The position numbers and the translations under genes were made by a program. 64,000 nucleotides of DNA from DATEDA01 sp963827595 (lineage in GTDB: Bacteria; Pseudomonadota; Gammaproteobacteria; Burkholderiales; SG8-39). This document shows positions 63,567-64,000 of this stretch, one piece after another; the stretch's first letter is position 1; the number at the start of each line of letters is the position of its first letter. The notes below the pieces were generated by a model. It worked only from the letters and a program-made list of their open reading frames with translations, was not told the origin of the DNA and made no database searches. The stretch spans positions 248,001 to 312,000 of the forward strand of contig CAWHBT010000012.1 of the NCBI GenBank assembly GCA_963827595.1, in the 5' to 3' direction.

Positions 63567-64000
63567 ATGCGCATCGCTCGACCTCCTGCGCCGGCGCTGC
63601 TCGTCACCCGTGGGCTCGCCCCCCGGGTGCCCGGCCCGGTTGCGCTCACCATCGGCAACTTCGACGGCGTCCACCGCGGGCACCAGGCGATGCTCGCGCG
63701 GCTGATCGCGGCCGCGCGCGAGCGGAATCTCGCCGCCACCGTGCTCACGTTCGAGCCGCATCCGCGCGAGCTCTTCACGCCGCTCTCGGCACCGACGCGC
63801 CTGACGAGCCTGCGCGAGAAGCTCGAGCTGCTCGCCGCCCACGGGGTGGACCACGTGCACGTCCAGCGCTTTTCGCGCGCCTTCGCCGCGATCCCGGCCG
63901 AGGCGTTCGTCGAGCGCCTGCTCGTCGCGGCCCTGCGGACGCGCTGGGTGCTGGTCGGCGACGACTTCCGGTTCGGCGCGAAGCGCGTCGGCGACGTGGC
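63567..64000 (+). CDS. ribF: Bifunctional riboflavin kinase / FAD synthetase, 5' part only
   Basis: The first 144 residues are present and the gene runs off the window. The FAD synthetase (nucleotidyltransferase) domain shows ALTIGNFDGVHRGHQAML (HxGH at the nucleotide site), TFEPHPRELF and VGDDFRFGAKRVGD, all diagnostic. The C-terminal riboflavin kinase domain lies outside the window. The position after murJ and a SirB1-like gene is typical of betaproteobacteria. Confidence 0.95.
   Translation, partial: MRIARPPAPALLVTRGLAPRVPGPVALTIGNFDGVHRGHQAMLARLIAAARERNLAATVLTFEPHPRELFTPLSAPTRLTSLREKLELLAAHGVDHVHVQRFSRAFAAIPAEAFVERLLVAALRTRWVLVGDDFRFGAKRVGDV

Overview
The window is GC-rich (about 70%), gene-dense DNA, most likely from a betaproteobacterium (Burkholderiales-like). 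The reasons are the order rpsT / murJ / sirB1-like / ribF, the argD-argF-argG cluster, the many tripartite and BMP-type uptake systems, and the CTAGAAT-like -10 elements. No tRNA, rRNA, CRISPR array, insertion sequence or prophage gene was seen. No stretch over 300 bases lacks a gene; the longest gaps are 36548-36752 and 10693-10891, and both hold regulatory-looking sequence.

Region 1 (1-10692) is a purine-ring (ureide) catabolism block. On the minus strand, uraD, uraH, an orphan BMP-type lipoprotein, a divergent uraH paralogue and an MFS transporter run toward the left edge. Divergent on the plus strand are allC, an enolase-superfamily enzyme, an M20 hydrolase, puuE (allantoinase), a radical SAM protein and pucG (ureidoglycine-glyoxylate aminotransferase). 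The membrane urate hydroxylase puuD lies apart, at 49451-50644. Together these cover urate to allantoin to allantoate to ureidoglycine to oxalurate.

Region 2 (10780-33969) is a nearly unbroken plus-strand run of 16 genes. It holds a three-subunit molybdenum hydroxylase, a complete BMP-type ABC importer, a 2-oxoglutarate/Fe(II) oxygenase, an asparaginase-fold protein lacking catalytic residues, a 2-hydroxyacid dehydrogenase with an altered active site, a FadR-type GntR regulator, HyuB and HyuA hydantoinase/carboxylase subunits, a DUF917 protein, and a second complete BMP-type importer. Two promoters in this run carry almost identical FadR-type palindromes (TGGTCnGACCA). I infer a regulon for uptake and stepwise oxidation and hydrolysis of an unidentified N-heterocycle. 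This is the best candidate for an undescribed pathway.

Region 3 (34074-46796) holds further catabolic modules: a ketopantoate-reductase-like protein, a class III aminotransferase, a TRAP transporter (dctPQM), a small dimeric-barrel protein, a second hyuA/hyuB pair, and a Bug-type binding protein followed by a UbiD-family decarboxylase.

Region 4 (46807-64000) is mixed and housekeeping: an HExxH membrane protein, a Bcr/CflA exporter, an isoaspartyl peptidase, puuD, a phosphoesterase, a cupin, an SDR, a YdjM-like protein, argG-argF-argD, an orphan ParA, a Lys/Orn/Arg decarboxylase, rpsT, murJ, a SirB1-like protein, an Mpo1-like protein, a 51-residue membrane protein and the start of ribF.

Seven genes (BMP lipoprotein, puuE, radical SAM, UbiD-like, YdjM-like, argG, decarboxylase) are interrupted by frameshifts. 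Nearly all are repaired by changing one short single-base run by one base. Because argG is among them, consensus errors in the assembly are more likely than true gene decay.
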